Shown here: in pieces, positions 53,072-62,658 of the stretch
Layout: each line of letters opens with the position of its first letter
Position numbering within the stretch: position 1 is the stretch's first letter
Source of the DNA: Cerina litoralis
GTDB taxonomy: Bacteria > Bacteroidota > Bacteroidia > Flavobacteriales > Flavobacteriaceae
DNA length: 64,000 nt
NCBI GenBank assembly: GCA_022008415.1
Contig: JAIRBC010000003.1
Coordinates: 1-64,000 of the forward strand
Direction: 5' to 3'
Program-made: the position numbers and the translations under genes
Notes under the pieces: generated by a model
Databases searched by the model: none
What the model saw: the letters and a program-made list of their open reading frames with translations, nothing else
What the model was told of the DNA's origin: nothing

Positions 53072-56038
53072 ATGCAGAATAAAGGACTTATAAAGCTTTT
53101 CGCTTTTTTGTTTGGGCTAGTGAGCATCTATCAACTCTCCTATACGTTCATTGCCAGCAATGTGGAGAACAAGGCAGAAGCATTTGCCGCCAAGAGTATC
53201 CCCGATACGGAGGAGGATTATGCAGCCAAAAGGGAGGCCATGGAGGCCAATTACCTGGATTCTATAGGTAAAAATCCTATTTTTGGATTTACTTCCTATG
53301 ATGAGGCCAAGAAAAAGGAATTGAACAAGGGGCTCGACCTCAAGGGCGGGATCAATGTTACTCTGCAGATTTCTGTAAAGGATATCCTTAAAGGATTGGC
53401 CAATAACACCAAAAATCCGGTTTTCAACAAAGCTCTGGCCGATGCCGATGCCGCTTCCAAAAGCAGTTCAGAAACGTATATAGATCTTTTCTTTCAGGCT
53501 TTTGATAAAATAAAGGGAGATACCAAATTGGCGTCCCCCGATATTTTTGCCAACAAGGGAATGAGCGATGTCATCAATTTCCAGATGACCGATGAACAGG
53601 TAAAGCCTATCATTAGAAAAAAGATAGACGAATCCGTAGTTTCCGCTTTTCAGGTTTTAAGAGAGCGTATCGATGGTTTTGGGGTAACCCAGCCCAATAT
53701 TCAGCGAGAGGGAACTTCTGGACGTATTTTGGTGGAATTGCCAGGGGCGAGAGACATTGCCCGTGCCCAAGACCTATTGTCCAGTACGGCACAATTGGAG
53801 TTCTGGGAAACATACAAGCCCGATAATCCAAGTATATCCCAATTTTTGATCGCAGCCAATGATAAGTTGAAGTCAATTGTTTTGGAGGAAAAACCAGAGC
53901 AACCGACCAAGCCAGAATCGGAGATAGATTCTTTGCTTTCGGATGTTTCCCAGGACTCCTTGGATATGACCGACAAGGCCAGCAATCCATTGTTGGGCTT
54001 GATCAAAGGCCCCGGTAATGGTCACGCCATCGCAAAATTTGCGATTCAGGATACGGCCAAGGTCGGGGAATATTTAAGGATGAAGGAAATTAGAAGATTA
54101 ATTCCGGCCGATTTACAGTTTGTTAAGTTTGCGTGGGAAAGACCTTCAAAAGATTCGGAAGTAGTTGATCTCTACGCTTTAAAATCCAATCGGGATGGGG
54201 TTCCGCGAATCAGTGGCGACGTGGTAAGCGATGCACAATCCGAATTCGATCAATTTAATAGGCCCGCTGTTACCATGTCCATGAACAGCAAGGGTGCCAA
54301 GGAATGGGAAAAATTGACCGGGGATGCTTTTAACAATCAGACCGGGATAGCCATAGTCTTGGATAACAAGGTTTATACCGCTCCCGGAGTTTCCTCGGGT
54401 CCTATTTCTGGGGGTAGATCCGAAATAACCGGTAATTTCACCGTAAATGAGACCAAGGATATCGCCAACGTGCTTAGGGCCGGTAAACTTCCAGCTTCTG
54501 CAGAGATCATACAATCAGAGATCGTAGGGCCATCCTTGGGACAAGAGGCAATAGACAGTGGTTTTACCTCCTTTATGATCGCGATGACCATCGTTTTATT
54601 GTGGATGATATTCTATTATGGCAAGGCCGGTATCTTTGCCGATATTGCACTTATCTTCAATATCGTATTGATTTTTGGAGTATTGGCCAGTTTAAATGCA
54701 GTACTGACGCTTCCTGGAATTGCGGGTATCGTATTGACCATAGGTATGTCTGTGGATGCGAACGTACTTATCTATGAGCGGATAAAAGAAGAATTGGCCA
54801 AAGGAAAGGGAAAGGCACAATCCATTGCCGACGGTTTTAGCAATGCGCTTTCGTCGATCTTGGACGCCAACATCACCACTGGGCTTACGGCATTAATCCT
54901 CCTGATCTTTGGTACCGGGCCCATTAAGGGGTTTGCTACAACCTTGATTATCGGTATCTTGACCTCTCTTTTTACAGCGATATTCATAACCAGATTGTTG
55001 GTAGACTGGTACAGTTCAGGAAAGGATAGAAGATTGGATTTTTCGACCTCCTTGACCAAAAATTTGTTTCAAAACGTTCATATTGACTTTTTGGGCAAGA
55101 GAAAGATTGCCTATATCTTTTCATTGATTCTGGTCACTATTGGTTTGGTTTCCCTGTTTACCCAGGGGCTACAACAAGGGGTCGATTTTATAGGTGGCCG
55201 TTCTTATCAGATACGATTTGAAAAAGTGGTCAACCCTTCTGAAATTGCCTCCGAACTCAATACTGTTTTCGGAAGCGGAACCAATGTAAAGACCTATGGG
55301 GATAAAAATCAGATAATGGTAACCACGCCCTATAAGGTAGACGTGGAAGGTATAGAAGTGGATCACGAAATTCAGAACAAACTCTTTACTACGCTACAAA
55401 AGTATTTGCCGGACGGGACCACCTTGGCAGATTTTACTACGGGTGCCAGCGGTAAGAATATTGGTATCCTTCAGTCTATAAAGGTAGGACCTACAATAGC
55501 CGATGATATTAAGACCAATGCCGTTTGGGCTATCTTGGGTTCCTTGGCGGTGGTATTCCTATATATCTTATTGCGTTTTAGGAAATGGCAATTTTCGTTG
55601 GGTGCGGTTGTCGCCGTATTCCACGATGTCCTTATCGTTTTAGGTATATTCTCCTTGTTTGGAACTATTATGCCGTTCAACATGGAAATCGATCAAGCTT
55701 TTATAGCGGCGATACTGACGGTAATTGGGTATTCCCTCAACGATACGGTAATCGTTTTTGACCGTATCCGGGAAATCGTGGCAGAACGGGGTTGGCGATC
55801 GGGAGAAAATGCCAACTTGGCCTTGTGCAGTACGTTAAGTCGTACCCTGAACACCTCGATGACCACGTTGGTCGTACTGATTGCCATCTTTACCTTTGGT
55901 GGAGAATCCCTGAGAGGATTTATGTTCGCCATGATTATAGGTATTGGCGTGGGTACGTACTCCTCCTTGTTTATCGCTACCCCGGTAATGTTCGATACGT
56001 TGGCCAATAAAACGAAAGAAGGGAAGGACACTCAATAG
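53072..56038 (+). CDS. secDF: Protein translocase SecDF fusion
   Basis: The 988-residue fused SecD-SecF has a first membrane helix (about 8-28), a large periplasmic P1 region (LDLKGGINVTLQI to VLRAGKLPASAEI), SecD helices with GMSVDANVLIYERIKEEL, then the SecF half with GVDFIGGRSYQIRFE and GYSLNDTVIVFDRIRE. The two Asp residues for proton coupling are present in these motifs. It pulls exported proteins across the membrane using the proton gradient. The fused form is the norm in Bacteroidota. The end overlaps the convergent MBL gene by 7 bp. Confidence 0.97.
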   Translation: MQNKGLIKLFAFLFGLVSIYQLSYTFIASNVENKAEAFAAKSIPDTEEDYAAKREAMEANYLDSIGKNPIFGFTSYDEAKKKELNKGLDLKGGINVTLQISVKDILKGLANNTKNPVFNKALADADAASKSSSETYIDLFFQAFDKIKGDTKLASPDIFANKGMSDVINFQMTDEQVKPIIRKKIDESVVSAFQVLRERIDGFGVTQPNIQREGTSGRILVELPGARDIARAQDLLSSTAQLEFWETYKPDNPSISQFLIAANDKLKSIVLEEKPEQPTKPESEIDSLLSDVSQDSLDMTDKASNPLLGLIKGPGNGHAIAKFAIQDTAKVGEYLRMKEIRRLIPADLQFVKFAWERPSKDSEVVDLYALKSNRDGVPRISGDVVSDAQSEFDQFNRPAVTMSMNSKGAKEWEKLTGDAFNNQTGIAIVLDNKVYTAPGVSSGPISGGRSEITGNFTVNETKDIANVLRAGKLPASAEIIQSEIVGPSLGQEAIDSGFTSFMIAMTIVLLWMIFYYGKAGIFADIALIFNIVLIFGVLASLNAVLTLPGIAGIVLTIGMSVDANVLIYERIKEELAKGKGKAQSIADGFSNALSSILDANITTGLTALILLIFGTGPIKGFATTLIIGILTSLFTAIFITRLLVDWYSSGKDRRLDFSTSLTKNLFQNVHIDFLGKRKIAYIFSLILVTIGLVSLFTQGLQQGVDFIGGRSYQIRFEKVVNPSEIASELNTVFGSGTNVKTYGDKNQIMVTTPYKVDVEGIEVDHEIQNKLFTTLQKYLPDGTTLADFTTGASGKNIGILQSIKVGPTIADDIKTNAVWAILGSLAVVFLYILLRFRKWQFSLGAVVAVFHDVLIVLGIFSLFGTIMPFNMEIDQAFIAAILTVIGYSLNDTVIVFDRIREIVAERGWRSGENANLALCSTLSRTLNTSMTTLVVLIAIFTFGGESLRGFMFAMIIGIGVGTYSSLFIATPVMFDTLANKTKEGKDTQ

Positions 56039-56841
56039 TCTTCCTTCGGATACCAGTCTAGTTGCACTACCTCAATAGTGGGGTCGCCCTGATTGATCAA
56101 GGCCTTGAATTTACCCACGTCGCTGACATCGGGATTGCCCCGATAGTGGTACGGATATACTTGTTTGGGCTTAAAGGCCAGGACGGCGTCGGCAGCGCTA
56201 TCTACCGTCATGGTATAGGGGAGGTTCATGCAAATAAAGGCCTTATCTATGTTTTTAAGTGCCCTCATCTCTGGAATATCTTCGGTATCCCCCGAAAAAT
56301 AGATGCGTTGGCCTCCCATATTGATCACATATCCGTTTCCACGGCCCTTGGGGTGGAAATGGAGCGCTTCTGACCGTAGGTTGTACATTGGGATAGCTTC
56401 AATCTTTACTCCCAAATAGCTCGTTGTATCCCCATTGTTAAGGACAAGCACCTTAGTAGATAATTCCTTCGGCATTTTGTCCGCGACGGCCTGGGGCGCG
56501 ATTATCTTGGCTTTTTCGGTGTTTAAGCCCTCCAAGGTTTCCGGATTAAAATGATCGCCATGAATATCGGTTATCAAAATAAGGTCGGGCGACTTTTGAC
56601 CCTCGAAAGCTTCGGCCCCGCCCACGGGATCTATATAAACCGTAATATCTACCGACTCCAAAATAGCAGAGGCATGCTCTATGGGAATCACCTTCACTTC
56701 TTTTTCACTTCTTGAATCGCGGGATGGGACCACTTGTTCGAGAATTGTAGTAGCATCTTTAGTAGTGATTGGGTTCTCAGAATTTGGTTGTCCTAAAATT
56801 ATTGGCAGCGAACCGAGCAGGGTTAAAAGAAAGTATTTCAT
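56032..56841 (-). CDS. Exported MBL-fold metal-dependent hydrolase
   Basis: 269 residues from the ATG at 56841 (an upstream in-frame ATG at 56871 precedes the signal and is rejected). A signal peptide runs to about 18. The MBL fold shows IEHASAIL, TDIHGDHF (metal motif, with Ile for the usual second-position residue), IYFSGDTED and VYPYHYRG. It resembles the UPF0173/UlaG-like hydrolases. Substrate unknown. It converges on secDF. Confidence 0.85.
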   Translation of the reverse strand: MKYFLLTLLGSLPIILGQPNSENPITTKDATTILEQVVPSRDSRSEKEVKVIPIEHASAILESVDITVYIDPVGGAEAFEGQKSPDLILITDIHGDHFNPETLEGLNTEKAKIIAPQAVADKMPKELSTKVLVLNNGDTTSYLGVKIEAIPMYNLRSEALHFHPKGRGNGYVINMGGQRIYFSGDTEDIPEMRALKNIDKAFICMNLPYTMTVDSAADAVLAFKPKQVYPYHYRGNPDVSDVGKFKALINQGDPTIEVVQLDWYPKEDY

Positions 56842-57028
56842 TTGAACGTTGATTTTATTGATGTGAAACACAAACAGTTGTCTTTTAAAGTTAACGAATT
56901 GTTGGGACCACCCATACCGTTTAACGAAATTTTTTGATCAAAAAATCTAAAAGTCCGGTTGAAACGTATATAGCATTGATACGAACGAATAACTTTTAAA
57001 GTTAACAACTTAAATTAATACGAAAATC

Positions 57029-57916
57029 ATGGCAGAAGAAAAAAACAATAACGGTTTAAAGGTAATAGCAGGTTTGCTTGGAGTGTTCCTCTTGGGAACC
57101 ATTATCTACACGGTAAGTCTTTATCAGGACAAGCAAAAGACCACAGCGGTTCTTACACAAGAGAAGCAATTGGTGGTTGAGGATCTTAACAGTTTAAAGT
57201 CCGAATACGACAAGGCTATTATGGAAAGCAATGCAACCAATGAGGAATTGGTAACCGCAAGGGACAATATTGCAAAATACTTGGATTCCGTAAAAACTAT
57301 GAAGGCCGATATAGCCACCCTTTATCGATATAGGAACCAAGTGAGTGTTTTGAAAAAAGAAAGGGAACATTTGTTGAAACAAGTAGACTCCCTAACCCGA
57401 TCCAATACATTTATAGCTATGCAGAGGGATAGCACCTATGTGGAATTGGAAAAGCAAAATGTTTTTAACGATTCCCTAGTTGTCCAAAACACCCAATTGG
57501 CCGATGCTGTCGAGAAAGGATCTGCACTTAATTTGTCCAAATTTTCCGTGGATGCCGTAAAGGAGAGAAAAAGCGGTAAAATGGTTTCGACTTCAAGGGC
57601 TAATAGGACCGATAAGTTTAAGGTTTGTTTTACGGTAGCCGACAACGTGATCGCACAGGCTGGCGACAGGGAATTTTTTATTGAAGTCCTGGATCCACAA
57701 GGTAATGTGTTGGGAGAAAGTTATAACAAATCCAACGACGATGGGGCTTCCATAACGTATAGTAAGGGCACTAGTTTTTACTACGAGAACAAATCTTTGG
57801 ATGTTTGCGATTTTATCAACAAGCCTACCGGCGATTTCCAAAAAGGAAATTATATGGTAAACGTCTATGACGACAGGCTAAAATTATTGGGAACTTCCAA
57901 GTTCACTTTAAAATAA
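57029..57916 (+). CDS. Membrane-anchored coiled-coil protein
   Basis: 295 residues. One membrane helix (about 10-30) is followed by a long coiled coil (about 35-160, with repeated LKSEYDKAI, VLKKEREHLLKQVDSL) and a C-terminal beta-sandwich-like domain (FKVCFTVADNVIAQAGDREFFIEVLDPQG). The family is common in flavobacteria and sometimes mislabelled as ParA-like. No function is established; an envelope scaffold is plausible. Confidence 0.75.
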   Translation: MAEEKNNNGLKVIAGLLGVFLLGTIIYTVSLYQDKQKTTAVLTQEKQLVVEDLNSLKSEYDKAIMESNATNEELVTARDNIAKYLDSVKTMKADIATLYRYRNQVSVLKKEREHLLKQVDSLTRSNTFIAMQRDSTYVELEKQNVFNDSLVVQNTQLADAVEKGSALNLSKFSVDAVKERKSGKMVSTSRANRTDKFKVCFTVADNVIAQAGDREFFIEVLDPQGNVLGESYNKSNDDGASITYSKGTSFYYENKSLDVCDFINKPTGDFQKGNYMVNVYDDRLKLLGTSKFTLK

Positions 57917-57950
57917 TATTATACACTATAATATACACTATCCATTAATT

Positions 57951-57987
57951 AAAAAAGGGGCAAATCTTTATGATTGCCCCTTTTTTT
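57951..57987. terminator. Bidirectional terminator between the coiled-coil gene and fumC
   Basis: The stem aaaaaaggggcaa/ttgccccttttttt has T runs on both strands and serves both convergent genes. Confidence 0.85.
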
Positions 57988-58008
57988 GTCAGTTCAAATG
58001 CTGTTTTT

Positions 58009-59406
58009 TTAATGTAAAGAGCCCACCATATCCTCCGGCTTCACCCATGCGTCGTAATCTTCTGCGGTAACATACCCCAGATTTATTGCTTCTTCCTTCA
58101 AGGTAGTCCCGTTCTTATGGGCAGTATTGGCAATTTCCGCCGCCTTGTAATATCCTATCTTGGTGTTAAGCGCGGTAACCAGCATCAAGGAATTGTTGAG
58201 CAATTGCTCTATTACCTTACGGTTTGGCGCAATACCTTTGGCGCAATGTTCATCAAAACTTGCACAGGCATCGCCGAGCAATTCGGCCGATTGCAAAAAA
58301 TTGGCCGCCATAACGGGCTTAAAAACGTTGAGCTCATAATGTCCTTGGGTTCCGGCTATGCTAATGGCCACATCGTTGCCCATTACCTGCGCACAAACCA
58401 TGGTAAGGGCCTCGCATTGGGTAGGGTTAACCTTTCCTGGCATAATGGAACTTCCCGGTTCATTGGCGGGTATAATGATTTCCCCGATCCCCGATCTTGG
58501 ACCAGAAGCCATCATACGGATATCATTGGCTATCTTATTTAACGAAACCGCCATTTGTTTCAGTGCGCCATGACTCTCAACGATGGCGTCATGGGCAGCA
58601 AGTGCTTCAAATTTGTTAACCGCCGTTTTAAAAGGTAGTCCCGTAAACTCAGCGATATATTTGGCTACCAACACATCATATCCTTCAGGGGTGTTTAGTC
58701 CGGTTCCTACGGCGGTACCACCAAGGGCAAGCTCTCCCAAATGGTCTAACGTGGACCTCAAGGCCTTTAAGCCGTGATCCAATTGGGACACGTAGCCAGA
58801 AAATTCCTGTCCCAAGGTAAGCGGTGTGGCGTCCATAAGATGCGTTCTTCCAATTTTGACCACTTTGGAAAATTCCTTTGATTTTTCGTTTAGGGTATTC
58901 CTAAGTTGTTCCACTCCAGGAATCGTAACCTCTGTAATTTTTTTATAGGCCGCTATATGCATCCCCGTTGGGAAAGTATCGTTGGAGGATTGCGATTTGT
59001 TTACGTCGTCGTTGGGCTGGATCGCCTTCTCGCCTTCCCCGATTTTTTTCCCTGCCAACTCATGGGCCCGGTTGGCGATTACCTCATTGAGGTTCATGTT
59101 GCTCTGGGTTCCGGAACCGGTCTGCCAAATTACCAACGGAAACTGGTCGTTGTGTTCGCCAGCTAAGATTTCTTCGCATACCTTAGCTATCAAATCTCTT
59201 TTTTCCTTCGTAAGGACCCCTAGTTCATGGTTGGTATATGCGGCTGCTTTTTTTAAATAGGCAAATCCATAGATAATGTCCATAGGCATGGAAGCGACAG
59301 GACCAATTTTAAAATTATTCCGAGAGCGTTCCGTTTGCGCTCCCCAATATTTATCGGAAGGCACCTTTACCTCGCCCATGGTATCCTTTTCTATTCTATA
59401 GCTCAT
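58009..59406 (-). CDS. fumC: Class II fumarate hydratase
   Basis: 465 residues from [13 protein letters not shown]; an ATG 6 bases earlier is also possible. The class II signature [13 protein letters not shown] is intact, with [13 protein letters not shown] and [16 protein letters not shown]. It is oxygen-stable and interconverts fumarate and malate in the TCA cycle. Confidence 0.97.
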   Translation of the reverse strand: MSYRIEKDTMGEVKVPSDKYWGAQTERSRNNFKIGPVASMPMDIIYGFAYLKKAAAYTNHELGVLTKEKRDLIAKVCEEILAGEHNDQFPLVIWQTGSGTQSNMNLNEVIANRAHELAGKKIGEGEKAIQPNDDVNKSQSSNDTFPTGMHIAAYKKITEVTIPGVEQLRNTLNEKSKEFSKVVKIGRTHLMDATPLTLGQEFSGYVSQLDHGLKALRSTLDHLGELALGGTAVGTGLNTPEGYDVLVAKYIAEFTGLPFKTAVNKFEALAAHDAIVESHGALKQMAVSLNKIANDIRMMASGPRSGIGEIIIPANEPGSSIMPGKVNPTQCEALTMVCAQVMGNDVAISIAGTQGHYELNVFKPVMAANFLQSAELLGDACASFDEHCAKGIAPNRKVIEQLLNNSLMLVTALNTKIGYYKAAEIANTAHKNGTTLKEEAINLGYVTAEDYDAWVKPEDMVGSLH

Positions 59407-59471
59407 TTTCATAAATTTTAGTAAACAAAGGTACTGGTTTGGCGATTTATTTCCATTTTTTTTGCTTTTGA

Positions 59472-59504
59472 TTTGTGGATTTAATCAATTTCACGGTATC
59501 TTTG
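59472..59504 (+). promoter_or_regulatory. Promoter of the small membrane protein
   Basis: -33 TTTG (59472-59475) and -7 TATCTTTG (59497-59504), spacer 21 nt, about 22 nt before the ATG at 59527. Confidence 0.65.
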
Positions 59505-59526
59505 TATCCTATAAACCAGTACAGCT

Positions 59527-59703
59527 ATGTTTGAATTTGACCAGTATTTAGGATTTTTGGCGTTTTTGGCAATCTTTACCCTTGGATTTTGGTTGATGAT
59601 TTTCTTGTTGATGTTTGTAGTCCCTTACTGGTTGGTGGGTAACCTGGTCGAAATATTCAAGGAAAAAAGAGCGGCCAAAAAGGCGGCGAAACAATCTGCC
59701 TAA
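59527..59703 (+). CDS. Small single-span membrane protein
   Basis: A 58-residue ORF behind a good promoter. MFEFDQYLGFLAFLAIF leads into a long hydrophobic stretch (about 8-40, perhaps one or two helices), then a strongly basic tail (EIFKEKRAAKKAAKQSA). No family is recognised. It could be a membrane peptide modulating another complex. Divergent from fumC. Confidence 0.65.
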   Translation: MFEFDQYLGFLAFLAIFTLGFWLMIFLLMFVVPYWLVGNLVEIFKEKRAAKKAAKQSA

Positions 59704-60015
59704 ACTTTCGGTTCCCTACTTTTCTTTTTTTATCCGCTACAATTGTTTCTTTTGCCCAAATTGGCTGCACCGTTCTTGTGATAGGTTCCTGAGGCGTTGA
59801 CGGTTTGTATCGCTCGGTCACCCCTACGGCATTACCTGATTAATACCACACTTTTCCGAGTTCTTTTATTTCCTGGTACTGCCAGGGTACTTTGGGGCGG
59901 TATTGTTTTGTACTTCCTTTAATTTTCATATATTCGGGTGTTTTATTTTGCGGCGAACAGAAATGTTCCAACCCTATTGTTAAACGGGTTCTAACTAATA
60001 AATACAAGTACGATC
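59704..60015. other. Intergenic region, no gene seen
   Basis: T-rich in its left part, with no ORF, tRNA or clear hairpin. It separates the small membrane protein from the DUF1080 gene. Confidence 0.5.
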
Positions 60016-60660
60016 ATGGCTAAAAACTTAATTAAATATGCATGGCTGTTATTATTGTGTATCGGAACGGGAACGATTGTTTCTGCGCAGTCATCGGAAG
60101 GGTGGATTTCCCTTTTCAACGGAAAAAATCTCGATGGTTGGAAGGTGGGAAATAATGCCTCCACTTTTTCCATAGAGGACGGTACGATCAAAGTGGCGGG
60201 TCCCGTGGCACACTTGTTTTATATGGGGGATGTTGAAAACCATGATTTTAAAAATTTTGAGTTTAAGGCAAGGGTAATGACCAGGCCCGGATCCAATTCG
60301 GGGATTTACATCCATACGAGGTATCAGGAAGACGGCTGGCCCAAATACGGCTATGAGGTGCAGGTAAACAATTCCCATACCGATTGGAAACGGACGGGAA
60401 GCCTCTACAACATTGTGGATATCAGGGAAAACTATGCCAAGGACAACGAATGGTACACCGAATATATAAAAGTTCAGGACAAAAGGATCATAGTTAAGAT
60501 AAACGATGTTGTCGTTGTTGATTATACCCAGCCCGAGCACCCCACTAGGAAAGAAGGGGAGGAGAACAGGGTGTTGAGCCATGGAACTTTTGCTTTACAG
60601 GGCCATGATCCCAAAAGCGTTATTTTTTACAAGGACATTATGGTGAAGCCTTTGCCCTAG
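60016..60660 (+). CDS. Secreted DUF1080 (3-keto-disaccharide hydrolase-like) protein
   Basis: This 214-residue protein has a signal peptide (about 1-24, VSAQ) and a concanavalin-like DUF1080 domain: WISLFNGKNLDGWKVG, FEFKARVMTRPGSNSGIYIHTR and FALQGHDPKSVIFYKDIMVKPL. The family binds or cleaves sugars, and some members hydrolyse 3-keto-glycosides. It is a single gene. Confidence 0.92.
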   Translation: MAKNLIKYAWLLLLCIGTGTIVSAQSSEGWISLFNGKNLDGWKVGNNASTFSIEDGTIKVAGPVAHLFYMGDVENHDFKNFEFKARVMTRPGSNSGIYIHTRYQEDGWPKYGYEVQVNNSHTDWKRTGSLYNIVDIRENYAKDNEWYTEYIKVQDKRIIVKINDVVVVDYTQPEHPTRKEGEENRVLSHGTFALQGHDPKSVIFYKDIMVKPLP

Positions 60661-60879
60661 GAAGGTTTCTATTGAATATTTTATTACCTCAATATCCATT
60701 TTCCATTTACCAATACTTATGTTTGATCTGCAGTCCGCTCTTCACCTTACGCTAGGAGGGTAAAGTGATTTGCGAACGGCCTGTGGCCAAATGGTAATTT
60801 CCTATTGATCTTAACTTTAATAATTTGGCGTTTATGTCAAAAGGTACGACCTTAGGGATTAACCCCTAATCTTCGCATC

Positions 60880-61896
60880 ATGTGCAAATACCATCGATGC
60901 CATATTGTGCCTCCGTACATTTTGGAGGAATTGGCAAAAAGAGGCAGCCATGGCTGCAAAAGAACCCTTAACGATTCGCACAGAATTCTCCAGAAGCGGA
61001 GTACCGCCCTCAATCAAATTCTGATTGAGGATTTTTTTGTCGAAAATGGGGATCGTCTCATATATGACTGTAAAAATCAATTTCAACAACGCATAAGCTT
61101 GGTGCTACAGGAAGGAGGTTCTAAAATAGAGGATGAAGTGGCCAATGCGGCATACGCTACCTCTGGTTTTGTCCGAGAATATTACAGGGATACCTTTGGC
61201 CTAAATTCCGTTAACGGGGAAGGTATGGACCTCGTTTCCAATGTACATTTTGGGTTAGACTACAACAATGCTTACTGGGACGGAGATGAAATGACCTACG
61301 GCGATGGGGACAATAAGGATTTTAAAGATTTTGCCAGTGCCATAGACGTGGTCGCCCATGAACTGACCCACGGGGTGACCCAATTTTTGGCCAACTTGGA
61401 ATATTATGGCCAATCGGGTGCCTTGAACGAGCACTTTTCCGATGTTTTTGGCACCATCATCAAACAACAATACCTCAACCAGACTATCGCCGATGCGGAT
61501 TGGCTTATTGGAGATTTAGTGGTAACCGAGCATTTCCCAGGGGTTGCCATACGTTCTATGAGTGCCCCCGGAACGGCAAATGATTATGACCGGCAGCCAG
61601 ACCATATGAAGAATTATTATACGGGGACGGCCGATAACCAGGGAGTACACATAAATTCGGGGATTCCTAATAAGGCCTTTTATCTAAGCTGCCAGGAAAT
61701 AGGGATTGAGGATTGTGCCTTGATCTGGTTTCAAACTTTAAAGTCGCTTTGGCGTACTGCCAATTTTAAGGATATGCTGGTAATTTTAAAGCGGGAAGGC
61801 CAAAAATTGGTCGAGGAAAAAAGGGTAGGGATGGGAGCTGTAGCGGGTATTGAAAAGAGTTTTAGGGCTGTGGGAATTGAAGTGCAAGTTGTTTAA
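60880..61896 (+). CDS. Protealysin-like M4 metalloprotease
   Basis: 338 residues with no signal peptide. The short propeptide carries the protealysin-type VPPYIL motif (10-15) instead of an FTP domain. The catalytic zinc site is HELTH at 160-164 with the third ligand in ALNEHFSDVFG (Glu about 184), and the late His is in GVHINSGIPNKAF. Protealysin-like enzymes are cytoplasmic or exported by non-classical routes and act on actin-like and other targets in Serratia. An emfourin-type inhibitor gene follows by 52 bp, so the two are probably co-transcribed. Confidence 0.92.
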   Translation: MCKYHRCHIVPPYILEELAKRGSHGCKRTLNDSHRILQKRSTALNQILIEDFFVENGDRLIYDCKNQFQQRISLVLQEGGSKIEDEVANAAYATSGFVREYYRDTFGLNSVNGEGMDLVSNVHFGLDYNNAYWDGDEMTYGDGDNKDFKDFASAIDVVAHELTHGVTQFLANLEYYGQSGALNEHFSDVFGTIIKQQYLNQTIADADWLIGDLVVTEHFPGVAIRSMSAPGTANDYDRQPDHMKNYYTGTADNQGVHINSGIPNKAFYLSCQEIGIEDCALIWFQTLKSLWRTANFKDMLVILKREGQKLVEEKRVGMGAVAGIEKSFRAVGIEVQVV

Positions 61897-61948
61897 TTTG
61901 ACGAAACATAACACCAATACAATGCATTCATTTTTAAGGTAGGAATCG

Positions 61949-62209
61949 ATGAAGTACCAAGTTAACGTTGAGGGTGGGTTTACCGGGCTTCTCAGGGAAT
62001 ATTCGGGAGAAATTGGCTTGGGGTCCAGCGGTGTGAAAGATCTCCTGGAGGCTATGGAATCCGTATCTGGCGAGAGAAATCAAAAACTTCGGGACGGATT
62101 GCTTTACCGTATCACCTTAAAAGAAGGCGATGACGTTTATAGGGCAGATTTTTATGGGCCCCATCTACCAAAACCAATCAGGGATTTTATCGATAGAATT
62201 AAAGAATAA
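61949..62209 (+). CDS. Emfourin-type protealysin inhibitor
   Basis: An 86-residue protein directly after the M4 protease gene. The sequence begins MKYQVNVEGGFTGLLREYSG and ends ADFYGPHLPKPIRDFIDRI, matching the emfourin family first described with Serratia protealysin. It would block the protease in the cytoplasm. Pairing of protease and inhibitor in one unit is the family hallmark. Confidence 0.85.
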   Translation: MKYQVNVEGGFTGLLREYSGEIGLGSSGVKDLLEAMESVSGERNQKLRDGLLYRITLKEGDDVYRADFYGPHLPKPIRDFIDRIKE

Positions 62210-62658
62210 AACCAACGCGTTTAAAGCCCTCTAAAGAAATGGATGCGCGAAATTTAATGCTGACTATTGCCAAATATTATCCGCAGGATACTCGTTCTTG
62301 GAAGTTGCTTTTCCCGTGCTTTCGTACCCTTGAAATATACCACAGGACACTTCCCGTTTTACCAACGACTCGACGTTTTTTTTCTTTGTAAGAGCTTCGA
62401 TGTGCGGAGAGAGATAACGCATAAAATAAAGGTATTTATAGGAATAGAACGAATTATATCCAAAAATCTTGTCTTTAATCGTCCTAATCCATTATCGCAA
62501 GATAAAGTTACGGTATTGTTGTTATAAATAGTAGTAATTTTAATAATTTTTGTGAAATTATTTAGTAAAACCAGATCATCGTTGATTGAGGTGGTCTGCT
62601 CGATTAAAATGATTAATTTTAAATTGAATTTCCATAAATACATCGACCACCTTACCAT
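62210..62658. other. AT-rich intergenic region with an inverted repeat at the DUF5916 start
   Basis: No gene is supported. Near the right end aggtggtc (62589-62596) pairs exactly with gaccacct (62645-62652), 6 nt before the ATG at 62659. It would place the start codon at the foot of a long hairpin. Confidence 0.45.
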
